A stretch of DNA of 48,288 bases from positions 1 through 48,288 of the forward strand of contig SLOP01000034.1 of the NCBI GenBank assembly GCA_007132465.1, written 5' to 3'. This DNA is from Candidatus Izemoplasma sp. (lineage in GTDB: Bacteria > Bacillota_I > Bacilli_A > Izemoplasmatales > Izemoplasmataceae). Within the stretch, counting starts at the first letter, position 1. Each line of letters opens with the position of its first letter. This document shows positions 1-8,773 of the stretch, in pieces. The translations under genes were made by a program, and so were the position numbers. The notes under the pieces were generated by a model. The model made no database searches, was not told the origin of the DNA, and worked only from the letters and a program-made list of their open reading frames with translations.

Positions 1-1062
1 GTTGATAGTGTCATCGATGTGGCAACGTTCACCTTTGATGGCCTCTTGAATGACACGGAGTATACGGTCGTCTTAACCGTCGAATACGATCTCAACGACG
101 GTGAAGGCGTGCGCATTATGAGCCAAACCACAACCATCACCACCGACGCCTTAGCGGCACCGAGTGGAAATATCGACAACGTGGTCCACACGTTACGTGC
201 GTTTGATATTGACAGCGCCTACGATGATAATGATAACGTCATTGATGGTCCAGTGGAAGCCGTGCTTTATGACGGTGAAATCGAACTGGCACGCGTTGTT
301 GTTGGGGCAACCGACACAGTGACGTTTACCGATGTGGATGCCAACACCACCTACACCATCAAGCTTGAGACAACGATTGACCTAAACGACGGCCTCGGCG
401 TGATTAATGTTGTCATTGAATCCATCACCGTAATAACACCGGCCTACCAACCGAGCGCTACCCTGGATCAAACCAGCATTCAACAAGAACGCGTGAACCT
501 GATCGTGAACTTAGATGATTCGTTTGGCGTATTGACAGACGACCCATTGATGTTTGAGCTGCGTGATAAAAACGACCTCGTGGTCGGCGACATGCAACAG
601 GTTGAGGATGACTTGAAAATCCAGATCTTCAACTTATGGTCGAACTACGCATACACGATTCACCTGTACGCTAATGTGGACTATGGCGATGGCGTCGTTA
701 CCGAAAAAATCGGCACCGACACCTTCATCACTGCCGCAAAACAGATTCCAACCGCTTCCATCACCGACATCGGCGTTGATGGAGCCGACCTTTCTGTCGA
801 TGTGACAGCTTTAAGTGACACCGATGAGATTACCAACCGCTTGGTGCTCGAGTTGTACGTTGATGGCGTGCTCGATGAAACGATTGTCATCGATCATACC
901 GACCATGGTAGCGCCGACACGTTCACCTTCGTTGGGAAATACGACGCCGACGCCGATTTGGTTGTCAAGCTAATTATCGATTACGATGCCAACGACGCCG
1001 AGGGCATGATTGAAGACGTTGTGCTTGATCGCATCACCATCATCGTTGCGGAGAAAAATTGA
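1..1062 (+). CDS. Repeat-containing extracellular/surface protein, C-terminal part (5' end outside window)
   Basis: The frame is open from base 1, so the start lies upstream; 353 C-terminal residues are visible. They form about four beta-rich modules of roughly 100 residues. Each module ends in a related strand pair such as YTVVLTVEYDLNDGEG, YTIKLETTIDLNDGLG and YTIHLYANVDYGDG, followed by a T/V-I-rich strand. The pattern resembles fibronectin-III-like or Ig-like stalk domains with acidic Asp/Asn loops that could bind calcium. No anchor, LPXTG motif or membrane helix is present at the C-terminus, so any anchor must be N-terminal. A strong terminator follows. Function unknown; an adhesin-like or structural surface role is inference only. 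Confidence 0.75.
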   Translation, partial: VDSVIDVATFTFDGLLNDTEYTVVLTVEYDLNDGEGVRIMSQTTTITTDALAAPSGNIDNVVHTLRAFDIDSAYDDNDNVIDGPVEAVLYDGEIELARVVVGATDTVTFTDVDANTTYTIKLETTIDLNDGLGVINVVIESITVITPAYQPSATLDQTSIQQERVNLIVNLDDSFGVLTDDPLMFELRDKNDLVVGDMQQVEDDLKIQIFNLWSNYAYTIHLYANVDYGDGVVTEKIGTDTFITAAKQIPTASITDIGVDGADLSVDVTALSDTDEITNRLVLELYVDGVLDETIVIDHTDHGSADTFTFVGKYDADADLVVKLIIDYDANDAEGMIEDVVLDRITIIVAEKN

Positions 1063-1068
1063 TAAACC

Positions 1069-1092
1069 AAAAGGGCGCCTACGCGCCCTTTT
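1069..1092 (+). terminator. Intrinsic terminator
   Basis: Perfect 10-bp stem AAAAGGGCGC / GCGCCCTTTT with loop CTAC, starting 7 bases after the surface-protein stop. It separates that gene from the SDR-ALDH pair. Confidence 0.85.
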
Positions 1093-1113
1093 GTGAAAAA
1101 GGAGAGAAAACCC

Positions 1114-1818
1114 ATGAGAACCGTGCTGATTACTGGTGGATCGTTTAACATCGGGCTCGCGCTTGTTGAGGCATACTTAGCACAGGGATGGCGTGTCATC
1201 AATGTCGACAAACACAGCCCCGATCGGGTTATCAAAGGGGAGTATCATTATGTGCATGGAGACTTGAATGACATCGAAAAGCTCAGCACCGTGTTCGCCA
1301 CTGCCAAAGCTAACACGAAACAAATCGACGCCCTGATACACAACGCCGTTTTCAACACAAAAACGACGCTTAAGACGCTTGATGAAGCCGTTTTAGATGA
1401 GAGCTATCGCGTCAATATCAAGGCGCCCTTGTTGCTGACAAAATGGTTCGCTGAGCAATACCTTGGAGACCATGGACGCATCATTCATGTGACCTCAACA
1501 CGGGCATATATGAGTGAGAAAGACACCCTTCCCTACACCATGAGCAAAGGGGCCATGGCGGCGCTCACCCACGCGTTGGCGATCACCTTGGCGGATAAGC
1601 ACATCACCGTCAACGCCGTCGCACCTGGGTGGATTGCCCACGACAACGAGCGGCTTCGATTGATCGATCATCGTTTTCATCCCTCTGGACGCGTGGGGAC
1701 ATCCGACGACGTGGTGCGGGCATGCTTATACCTCACCGAGAAAGGCAACAACTTTGTCAACGCAACGACGCTCGTGGTGGATGGCGGCGTGACGAAAAAA
1801 ATGATCTATCCAGAATGA
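1114..1818 (+). CDS. Short-chain dehydrogenase/reductase (SDR)
   Basis: This 234-residue cytosolic NAD(P)-dependent oxidoreductase shows the classical SDR order: a glycine-rich TGGSFNIG loop near residue 8, HNAV at 76-79 in place of NNAG, Asn101, Ser128, and YTMSK with Tyr141 and Lys145. The end VDGGVTKKMIYPE is common in SDRs. The ATG at 1114 is chosen because AAGGAG lies 9 bases upstream; an in-frame GTG at 1093 falls beside the terminator. It overlaps the aldehyde dehydrogenase by 4 bases (ATGA), suggesting that the pair interconverts an alcohol, aldehyde and acid. The substrate cannot be read from the sequence. Confidence 0.9.
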   Translation: MRTVLITGGSFNIGLALVEAYLAQGWRVINVDKHSPDRVIKGEYHYVHGDLNDIEKLSTVFATAKANTKQIDALIHNAVFNTKTTLKTLDEAVLDESYRVNIKAPLLLTKWFAEQYLGDHGRIIHVTSTRAYMSEKDTLPYTMSKGAMAALTHALAITLADKHITVNAVAPGWIAHDNERLRLIDHRFHPSGRVGTSDDVVRACLYLTEKGNNFVNATTLVVDGGVTKKMIYPE

Positions 1819-3182
1819 AAGAGCGCGTGATGATAGAGCGTCTCAACACGCAACGCACCCATGCAAGAAGTGGTGTCACGAGACCGCGCGCGTTTCGCAT
1901 GGAGCGCTTAAAAGCGCTTTATGATGCGATAAAAGACCATGAGAAGTTACTGCTTGAAGCGCTGGCAAAAGATTTGGGAAAAACCACGGGTGAAGCATAC
2001 GCAACGGAAATCGGCTATTGCCTAAGCTCGATTCGTTTTGCGCGAAAGCATCTCAAAAAGTGGATGAAGCCAAGGCGTGTGAAAACACCGTGGTACATGC
2101 TTGGCATGCGTAGTCGTGTGCACGTTGAACCGGTCGGACATGTGCTGATTATCGGACCGTACAACTACCCTTTTCACCTCGTCATCGAGCCGTTGATTGG
2201 TGCCATCGCCGCCGGCAACACCGTGATGGTTAAACCAAGTGAGCACGCGCCGGCCACCGCCGATGTGTTGAAAACCATCATCGATGAGACTTTTGATGCT
2301 AAGCATGTCTCAGTCGTCCTAGGTAACGAGGAGGTCGCTGCATCGCTATTAGCTTGGCGGTTCGATCATGTGTTTTTTACCGGCAGTGAACGTGTCGGTC
2401 GGATTGTTTACGAATCGGCCGCCCACCACCTCACGCCGGTGACCCTTGAACTGGGCGGCAAAAGCCCGTGCATCGTTGATGCGACAGCCAACCTTGATGT
2501 GGCTGCACGCCGTATTGCTTTCGGTAAGTGGATTAATGCCGGTCAGACGTGCATTGCGCCTGATTACCTTTGGGTCCACGCTAATGTGAAGGATGAACTT
2601 GTGCAGAAAATCATCGCGGCCATCGGGCGGTTTTATCCATCAATGCCTGCAGGATATGGACGCATCGTAAACACACATCATTTTGATCGCCTTGTCGGGT
2701 TGGTTAATCGTGAAAAACTCATTCACGGTTTTGAAAGCAACCGAGATCGCTTAATCTTTACGCCAGCGATCATGGATCATGTCAGCTGGAACGATAAGGT
2801 GATGCAAGAAGAAGTGTTTGGGCCAGTGTTGCCGGTGCTTACGTTTGCATCAATCGAAGCCGTCGTCGACGTTTTGAAAACCAAACCGTCACCGCTGGCG
2901 CTATATCTTTTTAGCGCTGATAAACGCGCCCAAAAACACGTGTTAGCGAACGTTCGTTACGGGGACGCTTGCTTGAACGACACCCTGTCACATGTGATTA
3001 ACCCGCACCTTCCCTTTGGCGGTGTTGGCGCTTCAGGCATAGGGCATTACCATGGCAAGCATTCTTTTGAGACATTTAGTCATCACAAAAGCATTGTTCG
3101 TCGCACTACGGCAGTTGATCCACCCATCGCCTATCCGCCTTGGGAGACGAAAACGAAGTGGATTCGTAAAATACTTAAGTAA
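1815..3182 (+). CDS. Aldehyde dehydrogenase, class-3-like (ALDH3/YwdH type)
   Basis: The 455-residue length matches the short class-3 ALDHs. It oxidises aldehydes to carboxylates with NAD(P)+. PYNYP carries the oxyanion Asn near residue 116, LELGGKSP the general base Glu212, and NAGQTC the nucleophile Cys246. The C-terminal LPFGGVGASGIGHYHGK is typical of ALDH3. There is no clear hydrophobic tail of the kind that anchors fatty-aldehyde dehydrogenases. The start at 1815 is translationally coupled to the SDR stop; an ATG at 1830 is an alternative with little better ribosome binding. A fatty-aldehyde or detoxification role is inferred from the family. Confidence 0.92.
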   Translation: MKERVMIERLNTQRTHARSGVTRPRAFRMERLKALYDAIKDHEKLLLEALAKDLGKTTGEAYATEIGYCLSSIRFARKHLKKWMKPRRVKTPWYMLGMRSRVHVEPVGHVLIIGPYNYPFHLVIEPLIGAIAAGNTVMVKPSEHAPATADVLKTIIDETFDAKHVSVVLGNEEVAASLLAWRFDHVFFTGSERVGRIVYESAAHHLTPVTLELGGKSPCIVDATANLDVAARRIAFGKWINAGQTCIAPDYLWVHANVKDELVQKIIAAIGRFYPSMPAGYGRIVNTHHFDRLVGLVNREKLIHGFESNRDRLIFTPAIMDHVSWNDKVMQEEVFGPVLPVLTFASIEAVVDVLKTKPSPLALYLFSADKRAQKHVLANVRYGDACLNDTLSHVINPHLPFGGVGASGIGHYHGKHSFETFSHHKSIVRRTTAVDPPIAYPPWETKTKWIRKILK

Positions 3183-3184
3183 AA

Positions 3185-3222
3185 AACCTCGCTGTCAGTG
3201 CCAGAGCACGACAGCGAGGTTT
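3185..3222. terminator. Bidirectional terminator between ALDH and MFS genes
   Basis: A 12-bp perfect stem AACCTCGCTGTC / GACAGCGAGGTT has an A-run on its left and Ts on its right. It sits between two convergent genes and can serve both. Confidence 0.85.
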
Positions 3223-3238
3223 CAGTTTAAGGATAAGG

Positions 3239-4504
3239 TCAAGTCGGGTTTTTCTCCGGTTTTTGAATAAGTAACGTTAAGCCCATGGCAATCACGGTCA
3301 TCACCATCATGGCGAGAATCACTGGCACGAAGCTTCCGCTCAGGTCAAAAACGACGCCAAAAGGCAACGGACCTAGCGCGCTTCCAAGGACCATGAACAC
3401 GGTCGCTGCACCGCGTATTGAACCAAGGTATTTTCGTCCAAAGTAGTTGGGCCATAACGTATTAAGTGCCACACCTTGGATGCTGACAGCGAGTCCGTAA
3501 AACAAGATGAACATAATTGCACCCGGTAATCCTTGAACAAAATAGGCAAGCCACAGCATGGACAAAAATATCATAATCAAGGTCAACATAAAAACGTTTT
3601 TTACCGGATAACGATCGATCAACACGCGAGCGAAAAAAGGCATCACCGCAAACGGCAAAGCGATTAGACCAATGGTGATGGCGGCTGCCTCGCGGCCCAC
3701 GTCGCGTTGGCTCATCATCTCAATCCAGTGAAAGGTAATGCCGGTGGTGAACATCGGCACGATGATGCTCATTAAACCGACGAACCAAAATTCTTTTGTT
3801 GTTAACGTTTCCTTTAATGTCCACGATGTGCGTTCCATTTCCAAAAGCGATTCCCGCGCGGCCTCTTCATCGTCATCCTTGTCGTTTTCCATGGTAAGGC
3901 CGGCGTCTTCGGGACGGTTAATCACAAACACAAGGGCAATCGGCACAAACACCAACAACAACCCAAATCCCCAAAAGCGCCAAGCATTTTGCCACTCAAG
4001 TGTGTTGATTAACCAGACGTTAAAAATGGGCACAATGAGGGTTGCAAGCAGGTTGCCATAACCGGAGATGCTGATTGACAGCGCCCGTCGTTTATCGAAC
4101 CATTGCGGCACAAGGCTGTTGGGAATGAGCGTCATCGAGCCTTGACCGAAATAGCGAAGCAAGAAAAAGCCGACATAAATCATCCAGATGTTTGCCACGA
4201 AGCTGTTGTAAAAGGCGGTAAACGCAAGCATGGTCGCAACCAAAACCAACATCAACCGCTGACCGAACTTATCGGTCATTCGACCGATGAGTATAAGCAA
4301 TAAACCGCTGGCGGTGGTGGCGATGCTGTAACCGGTGGAAAGGGCTGTCTTTGAATACCCAAACTCCGTTTCATAGACGTTGATAAAGATGCTGATGGAA
4401 TACGTCTGACCGGGTGCTGAAAAAAAGAGCGCAAGGGCGCTCACAAACACCACAACCCACCCGTAATAGAACCGTTTGTTGATTTTCAAGGCCATCGCTT
4501 TCAT
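3239..4504 (-). CDS. MFS transporter, OFA-like
   Basis: The 421-residue polytopic protein has about 12 predicted membrane helices. FYYGWVVVF at the start and the loop GRMTDKFGQR (MFS motif A) after helix 2 are characteristic. A charged central loop around residues 205-225 (NDKDDDEEAARESLLEME) separates the two six-helix halves. The N-terminal pattern is closest in my reading to the oxalate:formate antiporter-like subfamily, but the substrate (probably a small organic anion) is not determinable. The start is set by GGAGG seven to eight bases before the ATG. It is convergent with the ALDH gene. Confidence 0.88.
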   Translation of the reverse strand: MKAMALKINKRFYYGWVVVFVSALALFFSAPGQTYSISIFINVYETEFGYSKTALSTGYSIATTASGLLLILIGRMTDKFGQRLMLVLVATMLAFTAFYNSFVANIWMIYVGFFLLRYFGQGSMTLIPNSLVPQWFDKRRALSISISGYGNLLATLIVPIFNVWLINTLEWQNAWRFWGFGLLLVFVPIALVFVINRPEDAGLTMENDKDDDEEAARESLLEMERTSWTLKETLTTKEFWFVGLMSIIVPMFTTGITFHWIEMMSQRDVGREAAAITIGLIALPFAVMPFFARVLIDRYPVKNVFMLTLIMIFLSMLWLAYFVQGLPGAIMFILFYGLAVSIQGVALNTLWPNYFGRKYLGSIRGAATVFMVLGSALGPLPFGVVFDLSGSFVPVILAMMVMTVIAMGLTLLIQKPEKNPT

Positions 4505-4579
4505 TGCTTTACCTCCAGACGCCTTTTGTATTGTAACAGATTTTTCCGCCCAAAACCAGTTTGACAGACCAAAAAAATA

Positions 4580-4606
4580 TTGTAATCCCCTCAGTAGTGC
4601 TATAAT
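4580..4606 (+). promoter_or_regulatory. Extended -10 promoter
   Basis: TGCTATAAT at 4598-4606 is a TGn-extended -10. TTGTAA at 4580 gives only a weak, closely spaced -35. It drives the gene at 4637. Confidence 0.6.
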
Positions 4607-4636
4607 GAGATTATAAAAGGGAGATGGGGTGATCTT

Positions 4637-5992
4637 ATGCCGGTAAAAACACCAACCGACTACAATGAACTCGTCAAACTGACCGACACCATCGACACAA
4701 TAAAAACGCTACGCCAACGCATCGATGAAAACAATGAACGAATCAAGACCTTAGAAGGGGTCGAAATTGATTATCGCCACCCGGAGCTTCCGTTCGCCAA
4801 AGCGGTAAAGGTCCTCGATGAACAAGCCGAAGCACCTTCGGCGTGGAAAAAAACGCGGGCCATTTGTTATGCCTTGTTGATTGGCATGATGGTGGGCGCA
4901 TTGCCCCTTGCGGCCTATTGGTTCATCGGCATTGAAGCATACCTACCTAGCGCGCTTCAAGCTTACGATCTTTACCTCACCGCAGGCCTTGCCGCTGTGC
5001 TCCTTTTAGTGCTGTTTTTTCTTACACGAAAACCTATTAGGCGCCGCGTTGAGAGCATGACTCGTAACCGCATTGTTCGAAAAAGACAATCCTCGCTTGG
5101 CGAGGTGAAAGAACAAGCCGGTCATATGGCGACTTCAGCCAATGAGCAAATTAAAACTGAGCTGAATCGACGAAAACGTCAGTTGAAAGAAGATGAAACA
5201 AACTTGATGGGTCTTGAACGTAAAATCCAGCAAGAAACGCTTGTGCCTGAACACATGCTGCCACAATTAAGCAGACTGCTAACCTATTATAAGCACCGAC
5301 GTGCCGACACGATCAAGGAAGCCATCAACCTGATGAAAGCAGAAGACCAACGCACCTTCGAACTCAAACGCATGCTTTATGGCATTCGTCATGAGGATGT
5401 TCCCATCGATGATGTGTTCGATCCCGATTACTCGCTTGATGACAAAGCCGAAGACGACTTTGTGGGACCGCCAGTTCCTACTCATCTGCGTGATGCTGGC
5501 GAAAAAAATAAAGATGAACCGCAAGCAGTGCCAGCAAAAACACCGTCACTTAGCGCCCCTATTTTTGATTTTTTGACCCTGGAAACACCGAAGACCGATG
5601 TTTCCACCGCCGAAGTCATCGCTCAATCGGAAGCAAAGGGTGCGGATGCTAAAAAAACACCGTCACCACCATCCGCCGTCATACCGCCTACGCCTGAGGC
5701 CGACGTGGAAGCGGCTGCAACGGAGTCTGAACCACCAGATAAACCCGAGATGATAAACCAGATAAACACCCACGAAGCAGACACCAATACAACGCAAGAA
5801 GTTACAGCTAAAGAGAAACAAAGTAAGGAGAAAAAGACCAAAGAGAAAAATGTAAAAGAAAAGAAGGAAAAGAAGAAAAAAACCAAAGAACCAAAGCGTG
5901 TCAATGAAAGCAAAGCCAAAGAAATCAAGCCGCCTCCAAAAAAGCCTAAACCCACAAAAAAGCAGACCAAGACAGACAAAACCGAGGCGTAA
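4637..5992 (+). CDS. Two-TM coiled-coil membrane protein with long charged tail
   Basis: This 451-residue protein matches no family I recognise. Residues 1-70 are mostly helical and charged, with a possible short coiled coil at 10-40. Two membrane helices follow at about 76-98 and 111-130, then a basic stop-transfer segment RKPIRRR. Residues 145-210 look like a coiled coil. The last 180 residues are low complexity: Pro/Ala/Asp-rich, then extremely Lys-rich (repeated KEK/KK from about 390). Both long domains are probably cytoplasmic, with the basic tail suited to nucleic acid or acidic lipid binding; that is inference. It is monocistronic, with a terminator after it. Confidence 0.8.
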   Translation: MPVKTPTDYNELVKLTDTIDTIKTLRQRIDENNERIKTLEGVEIDYRHPELPFAKAVKVLDEQAEAPSAWKKTRAICYALLIGMMVGALPLAAYWFIGIEAYLPSALQAYDLYLTAGLAAVLLLVLFFLTRKPIRRRVESMTRNRIVRKRQSSLGEVKEQAGHMATSANEQIKTELNRRKRQLKEDETNLMGLERKIQQETLVPEHMLPQLSRLLTYYKHRRADTIKEAINLMKAEDQRTFELKRMLYGIRHEDVPIDDVFDPDYSLDDKAEDDFVGPPVPTHLRDAGEKNKDEPQAVPAKTPSLSAPIFDFLTLETPKTDVSTAEVIAQSEAKGADAKKTPSPPSAVIPPTPEADVEAAATESEPPDKPEMINQINTHEADTNTTQEVTAKEKQSKEKKTKEKNVKEKKEKKKKTKEPKRVNESKAKEIKPPPKKPKPTKKQTKTDKTEA

Positions 5993-6044
5993 GCACGTGC
6001 CGAATACGGTAACTTGAACTTACAATGTGATGTGATTATCTCTG

Positions 6045-6071
6045 AAAATACCCTCGAGAGGGTATTTTCTT
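6045..6071 (+). terminator. Intrinsic terminator
   Basis: AAAATACCCTC / GAGGGTATTTT stem with a tight loop, followed by CTTT. It ends the 4637-5992 transcript. Confidence 0.7.
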
Positions 6072-6273
6072 TGACTTGATCGCCGCTACAGTGGAAGCGA
6101 TATGACGCTTTTAAATAGAAGGTGCGGCACCGTTTCAATGACCCTTATGTAATGCGCGGCGCTTGCTAACCATGCCAGGTAGAGATGACAATCATTTCAT
6201 TGAGATACTTAAGGCGACCTCGTGCGAACACACATCACAAACCGCCGGCTCGTTTGACCGAAGCAGGCATTTT
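6072..6273. other. Intergenic stretch with no recognisable feature
   Basis: I see no start codon with a ribosome binding site, no long hairpin and no repeat in this part of the 340-base gap between 5992 and 6333. Confidence 0.5.
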
Positions 6274-6303
6274 TTGACCTCACCAATCATTTCACGTTAT
6301 AAT
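6274..6303 (+). promoter_or_regulatory. Sigma-A-type promoter of small membrane protein
   Basis: TTGACC at 6274-6279, an 18-base spacer, and TATAAT at 6298-6303. The predicted transcript starts about 25 bases before the small gene at 6333. Confidence 0.75.
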
Positions 6304-6332
6304 AAGGGTAGTTCGGTGAGAGGGTGGAGGCA

Positions 6333-6464
6333 ATGAACGACTTTGTCGGTGCATGGGTTTTTGCCTTTCTGTTTGTCATGACGTTTGTCCTTTTTGTGAC
6401 CTACATGTACGAACTGGTTCTCTATATTGTCAAGAAACTTACCGATCATTGCCGTTTTAACTGA
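6333..6464 (+). CDS. Small single-helix membrane protein (43 aa)
   Basis: The frame encodes 43 residues with one hydrophobic helix (about residues 8-30, FVGAWVFAFLFVMTFVLFV) and a short basic tail with KK. A near-consensus promoter lies just upstream, and the purine-rich AGAGGGTGGAGG precedes the ATG, although the GGAGG itself is only 2 bases away. The promoter, the ribosome binding region and the clean membrane-helix composition argue that it is real. No family is recognised. Confidence 0.55.
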   Translation: MNDFVGAWVFAFLFVMTFVLFVTYMYELVLYIVKKLTDHCRFN

Positions 6465-6609
6465 CGAGTTCTTGTTGCTTGTCTGATAAGCCCGAGTGGC
6501 AAGGTGTCGCAGGTTTCTTAGCATCAAAAAACTCATGCCGCCACACATGCGCATGAGCCTATTCATATCCGCTGTATTTTGTGTGGAACTGGTCATTCCC
6601 CCGGTAAAC

Positions 6610-6649
6610 AACACACGTCCCGCCATGACATTTTGGCGGGGCGTGTGTT
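6610..6649 (-). terminator. Terminator of the desaturase-like gene
   Basis: A long GC-rich stem (6611-6624 with 6635-6649: ACACACG-CCCGCC against GGCGGGG-CGTGTGT) overlaps the stop codon of the minus-strand gene and is followed by a short T-poor tail in that direction. Confidence 0.6.
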
Positions 6650-8120
6650 AGTTTTTCATGATGAGTTTTGTTGTCAGCAACGCCGATTGAAAGACCTGCA
6701 TGATGCCGCTTCCCGGATGTGTGTCGGCGCCGACAAGGTAAACGTTATGCATATCGTTAAAGCGATTGTGCGGGCGTCTGTGCAACATTTGCTTACGTGT
6801 GTGTGCCAACCCGAAAACCGCGCCTTTTTCAATGTTAAAATCACGTGCCCAATCGACAGGGGTAAGAATTTTTTCGGTTACAATGTGCTTGGTTAGATCG
6901 CGAAGGTGGGTTTTTTCTTTGATGCGATTCAACACGGCTTCGCGCAGATGAGGCGTCTCATGCTCCCAATCAATCGGGTGGGCGGTGTTAGGCACGGCCA
7001 CGAGAACGTAAAGTGATGAGTGGTTATCCTCGTCGGTCAACGAAGCATCGATGCTGGAGGGGTTATGAAGATAGACCGTGAAATGGTTCGGTAGTTGGTG
7101 GTCTTTCATCAACACCCGATAATACTCATCCATGTTGTCGGCAAGGATGATGGTGTGAGGTTCGAGTGCGTATGTTTTATCAAGCCCGAGATACATGACA
7201 AAAGCGCTGAGCGAACGGTCTTGCGCGTCAATGGTTTTGGTTTTGAAGCGTTTTTGATGTGGGGGAGGCACGAGCTGTGTGATAAAATGGCCAAAATCGG
7301 TGTTGTTGATGACGACGTCAGCTGAACGGTATGTGTTATCTTCAAGCACCACACCGTGTGCGCAACGCTTATGTAACAACAACCGTTTGATAGGCGTGTT
7401 AAGGTGCACTTTACCGCCGTGGTCTTCAATGACGTTTTTCATCGCTTCAAACAGCTTAACAAAACCGCCCTTAATATGGTATAGCCCTGTCGCGAACTCA
7501 AGGTATGACAAAAACGTGTAATACGCCGGGGCCTGAAACGGGGTCATGCCAAGGTATTTAGTTTGAAAGGTCATGATGTGGGCGAGCGTCTCATCGGCAA
7601 ACCGATGATTCAATCGTTTGAACACCGATTGTCGGCGGTCTTTATGCCACCAGGTTTTAATTAACGAGGGACGCAAGTAACTCAGGGGTGTATGGAACGA
7701 GGTGCGTGACAGGGGGGCGAGCGCACGGAACTTGTCTTTTTGACGATCAAGAAAATCAAAATAATCAACCACGTGCGTGGGAAAGACGCGCTCAAGCTCT
7801 TTGCGCATGGTGGTGGGATTGAGGGTGGGCTTGAACGAACCGTCCTTGAAGATAAACTCATAAAGCGGCTCGATTGGTTGTAAGGTCACATGGTTTGCTA
7901 GCACCTCACCAGCCGCATCGAAAATCGCTTTTAGGGGTTCGCTACCAGTCAAAAACGTCGCACCGAGATCAAAACGGTGGCCATCAAGATCCATTGTGCT
8001 TGCGCGTCCGCCGAGACTTCCTGAACGCTCGTACACATCCACCTCGTAACCGCGGGCACTTAAAATCATCGCCGCGGCTAACCCGCCAGCACCGGCACCT
8101 ACAACGATTATTTTCTTCAT
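6648..8120 (-). CDS. Phytoene/diapophytoene desaturase-like FAD oxidoreductase (CrtI/CrtN family)
   Basis: The 490-residue protein begins with the FAD-binding Rossmann motif VVGAGAGGLAAA and YERSGSLGGRAS, and ends with VGADTHPGSGIMQV, the signature of carotenoid desaturases and related oxidases. Length fits CrtI/CrtN. GAGGGG lies before the ATG. There is no phytoene or diapophytoene synthase (CrtB/CrtM) in the window, so the pathway cannot be confirmed; a carotenoid oxidase or another FAD-dependent saturase is possible. Some cell-wall-poor Bacillota relatives are pigmented, which would fit. It is transcribed alone. Confidence 0.82.
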   Translation of the reverse strand: MKKIIVVGAGAGGLAAAMILSARGYEVDVYERSGSLGGRASTMDLDGHRFDLGATFLTGSEPLKAIFDAAGEVLANHVTLQPIEPLYEFIFKDGSFKPTLNPTTMRKELERVFPTHVVDYFDFLDRQKDKFRALAPLSRTSFHTPLSYLRPSLIKTWWHKDRRQSVFKRLNHRFADETLAHIMTFQTKYLGMTPFQAPAYYTFLSYLEFATGLYHIKGGFVKLFEAMKNVIEDHGGKVHLNTPIKRLLLHKRCAHGVVLEDNTYRSADVVINNTDFGHFITQLVPPPHQKRFKTKTIDAQDRSLSAFVMYLGLDKTYALEPHTIILADNMDEYYRVLMKDHQLPNHFTVYLHNPSSIDASLTDEDNHSSLYVLVAVPNTAHPIDWEHETPHLREAVLNRIKEKTHLRDLTKHIVTEKILTPVDWARDFNIEKGAVFGLAHTRKQMLHRRPHNRFNDMHNVYLVGADTHPGSGIMQVFQSALLTTKLIMKN

Positions 8121-8154
8121 TGGGTTCCCCTCTTTCGTTCAGCTCTTCACATTA

Positions 8155-8163
8155 AGTATAGCA
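8155..8163 (-). promoter_or_regulatory. Extended -10 of the desaturase-like gene
   Basis: On the minus strand the sequence reads TGCTATACT, a TGn-extended -10, about 35 bases before the start codon. No good -35 is visible. Confidence 0.5.
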
Positions 8164-8206
8164 CACCATCTCTAGCTTTAAAGCAATAAACGGAAGGACA
8201 GACGTT

Positions 8207-8235
8207 TTGACGAGTCGTTGAATTTTTGATACAAT
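8207..8235 (+). promoter_or_regulatory. Promoter of lipoprotein gene
   Basis: TTGACG at 8207-8212, a 17-base spacer and TACAAT at 8230-8235, 29 bases before the start codon. Confidence 0.8.
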
Positions 8236-8263
8236 GAATCGAACGTACGTTTGGAGGTACACC

Positions 8264-8707
8264 ATGAAAATACCTAGGATTATACCACTTATTGTGGGAC
8301 TTGTTTTGCTATCCGCATGCAGTGTGTCATGGGAAGCACCGATTATGCGCCACGGTGAAAAAGCGATCCTTGATGTTCTCGATGCAACTGATGGTGAAGC
8401 CGTTTTTGGGCGTGTTGACTGGGTCTGCATGCTGCATGAAGACGACGACATTGACGATGAGATGTGCGTGTTCTATATGACCTACAACCGTGACGACGCG
8501 GATCATTACATGATGGTCATCACGAGCGAACCCGATGGGGCACCTGGGCTGGTGGCGCAACGCGCAACCATATCCGGTAAAGCCGTGCTCGAAGCGGCAC
8601 GCATCGACTTGATTGAGGACATTGAACAGGCCGACACACCGATTCGATACGCAAGCGGCACACTGGATAACGAGACGATTGATTCATGGATTGAAGCGCG
8701 TGAATAA
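8264..8707 (+). CDS. Small predicted lipoprotein
   Basis: The 147-residue product has a short signal sequence and lipobox LSAC with the acylated Cys at residue 19. The mature part is acidic and includes DEDDDIDDEMCV-like patches, two further cysteines and no membrane helix, so it should sit on the outer face of the membrane. GGAGG seven bases before the ATG at 8264 fixes the start, which gives a cleaner signal peptide than the upstream ATG at 8234. No family is recognised. It has its own promoter and terminator. Confidence 0.85.
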   Translation: MKIPRIIPLIVGLVLLSACSVSWEAPIMRHGEKAILDVLDATDGEAVFGRVDWVCMLHEDDDIDDEMCVFYMTYNRDDADHYMMVITSEPDGAPGLVAQRATISGKAVLEAARIDLIEDIEQADTPIRYASGTLDNETIDSWIEARE

Positions 8708-8717
8708 CGCGCTTTTC
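8694..8717 (+). terminator. Intrinsic terminator overlapping the stop codon
   Basis: AAGCGCGT / ACGCGCTT stem followed by TT; the TAA stop lies in the loop and right arm. Confidence 0.65.
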
Positions 8718-8743
8718 TCATGGGATTATGTCCACTTATCGCT

Positions 8744-8773
8744 TTGACCAAAGGCTTTGTTCTGTGTTACAAT
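8744..8773 (+). promoter_or_regulatory. Promoter with TGn-extended -10
   Basis: TTGACC at 8744-8749, an 18-base spacer and TACAAT at 8768-8773 with TGT before it. The predicted start near 8779-8780 leaves a leader of about 145 bases before the gene at 8925. Confidence 0.75.

Noticed and set aside
5623-6138. 171-codon minus-strand reading frame
   Set aside because: It lies antisense to the charged tail of the 4637 gene, is a translation of the Lys-rich codons on the other strand, and has no ribosome binding site.
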